Assembly: GCF_024169515.1 (NCBI RefSeq)
Contig: NZ_JAMKCQ010000001.1
Location: forward strand, 868,001 to 932,000
Direction of reading: 5' to 3'
Source: Erwinia aphidicola
Lineage (GTDB): Bacteria > Pseudomonadota > Gammaproteobacteria > Enterobacterales > Enterobacteriaceae
DNA: 64,000 nucleotides
The notes below the pieces were generated by a model. That model was not told the origin of the DNA, ran no database searches, and saw only the letters and a list, made by a program, of their open reading frames with translations. The position numbers were made by a program, and so were the translations under genes. Shown here piece by piece: positions 63,926 through 64,000 of the stretch (position 1 is the stretch's first letter; the number at the start of each line of letters is the position of its first letter).

Positions 63926-64000
63926 TTACTTCACGCGCTCAGGCAGTAAATCAATCGTCTGGCTGCGCCTCTTCATCACGCTGTTCAGCAGTACCCAGGC
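63926..64000 (-). CDS. C-terminal end of an unidentified protein (partial at window edge)
   Basis: The last 24 codons and TAA stop of a minus-strand gene, ending in MKRRSQTIDLLPERVK. The hairpin just after its stop supports a real gene end. Too short to identify. Confidence 0.55.
   Translation of the reverse strand, partial: AWVLLNSVMKRRSQTIDLLPERVK

Overview
The window looks like a chromosomal segment of an Enterobacterales bacterium, most probably Erwiniaceae (Erwinia or Pantoea type). The left half keeps the gene order of the E. coli 63-66 min region (speB, speA, metK, galP, sprT, endA, rsmE, gshB, yqgE, ruvX, yggR, yggS, yggT, rdgB, hemW, yggN, yggL, trmB, mutY, yggX, mltC, speC, tRNA-Phe). 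The proteins are close to, but clearly diverged from, their E. coli counterparts. Several genes of the E. coli order are missing (yggU, ansB/yggM, nupG, yqgA). Genus assignment is inference; family-level placement is fairly safe.

Region by region. 1-1736: a minus-strand Rieske oxygenase operon (ferredoxin, small HTH-like protein, oxygenase, start of an SDR). 2228-5735: speA and speB with a YidB-like gene between them. 6211-7706: metK behind MetJ-like boxes and a full-length 127-bp ERIC element. 7916-9412: galP with a perfect GalR/GalS operator and a CRP site. 9487-22547: the conserved housekeeping block (genome maintenance, glutathione, heme chaperone, tRNA/rRNA methylation, cell wall). 22593-25568: a PEP-hydrolase-like plus Tm-1-like pair with a divergent TetR. 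25585-25800: a 39-bp tandem repeat array. 25806-28610: speC and tRNA-Phe.

Downstream of the tRNA the content becomes accessory. It includes a DJ-1/NemR-like pair with twin operators, an ascorbate-type PTS (IIC, IIB, IIA) with a GntR regulator, an isolated atypical GNAT-like gene, and a sugar cluster (MFS, TIM-barrel isomerase, RpiR, PfkB kinase) around a tight group of TTTTACT palindromes. Then come an EAL protein, a two-component system with a GlcG-like exported protein, and the pyruvate-uptake module. There the transporter btsT, yjiX and yjiA sit next to their own sensor-regulator pair btsS/btsR, which in E. coli map elsewhere. Next are the spermidine exporter mdtJI, the amino-acid exporter yddG, lldR-lldD without lldP, a ParDE/RelBE-type toxin-antitoxin pair, a GGDEF-EAL protein, a chemoreceptor, and a GNAT/LuxR/cytosine-permease group. 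A partial gene runs off each end.

Themes: polyamine metabolism is heavily represented (speA, speB, speC, metK, mdtJI), with candidate short upstream ORFs before speA, speC and mdtJ. C-di-GMP and signalling genes cluster at 39-61 kb. Intergenic spaces carry two families of palindromes, one with a constant GGCATGCC centre and compensated arms. I did not find a clear-cut defence system, CRISPR array, prophage or integron. The most unusual items are the palindrome family and 39-bp array, the self-contained Bts pyruvate locus with three phased BtsR-like boxes, the split Tm-1-like pair, and an orphan terminator that may end an unannotated RNA near 61.1 kb.
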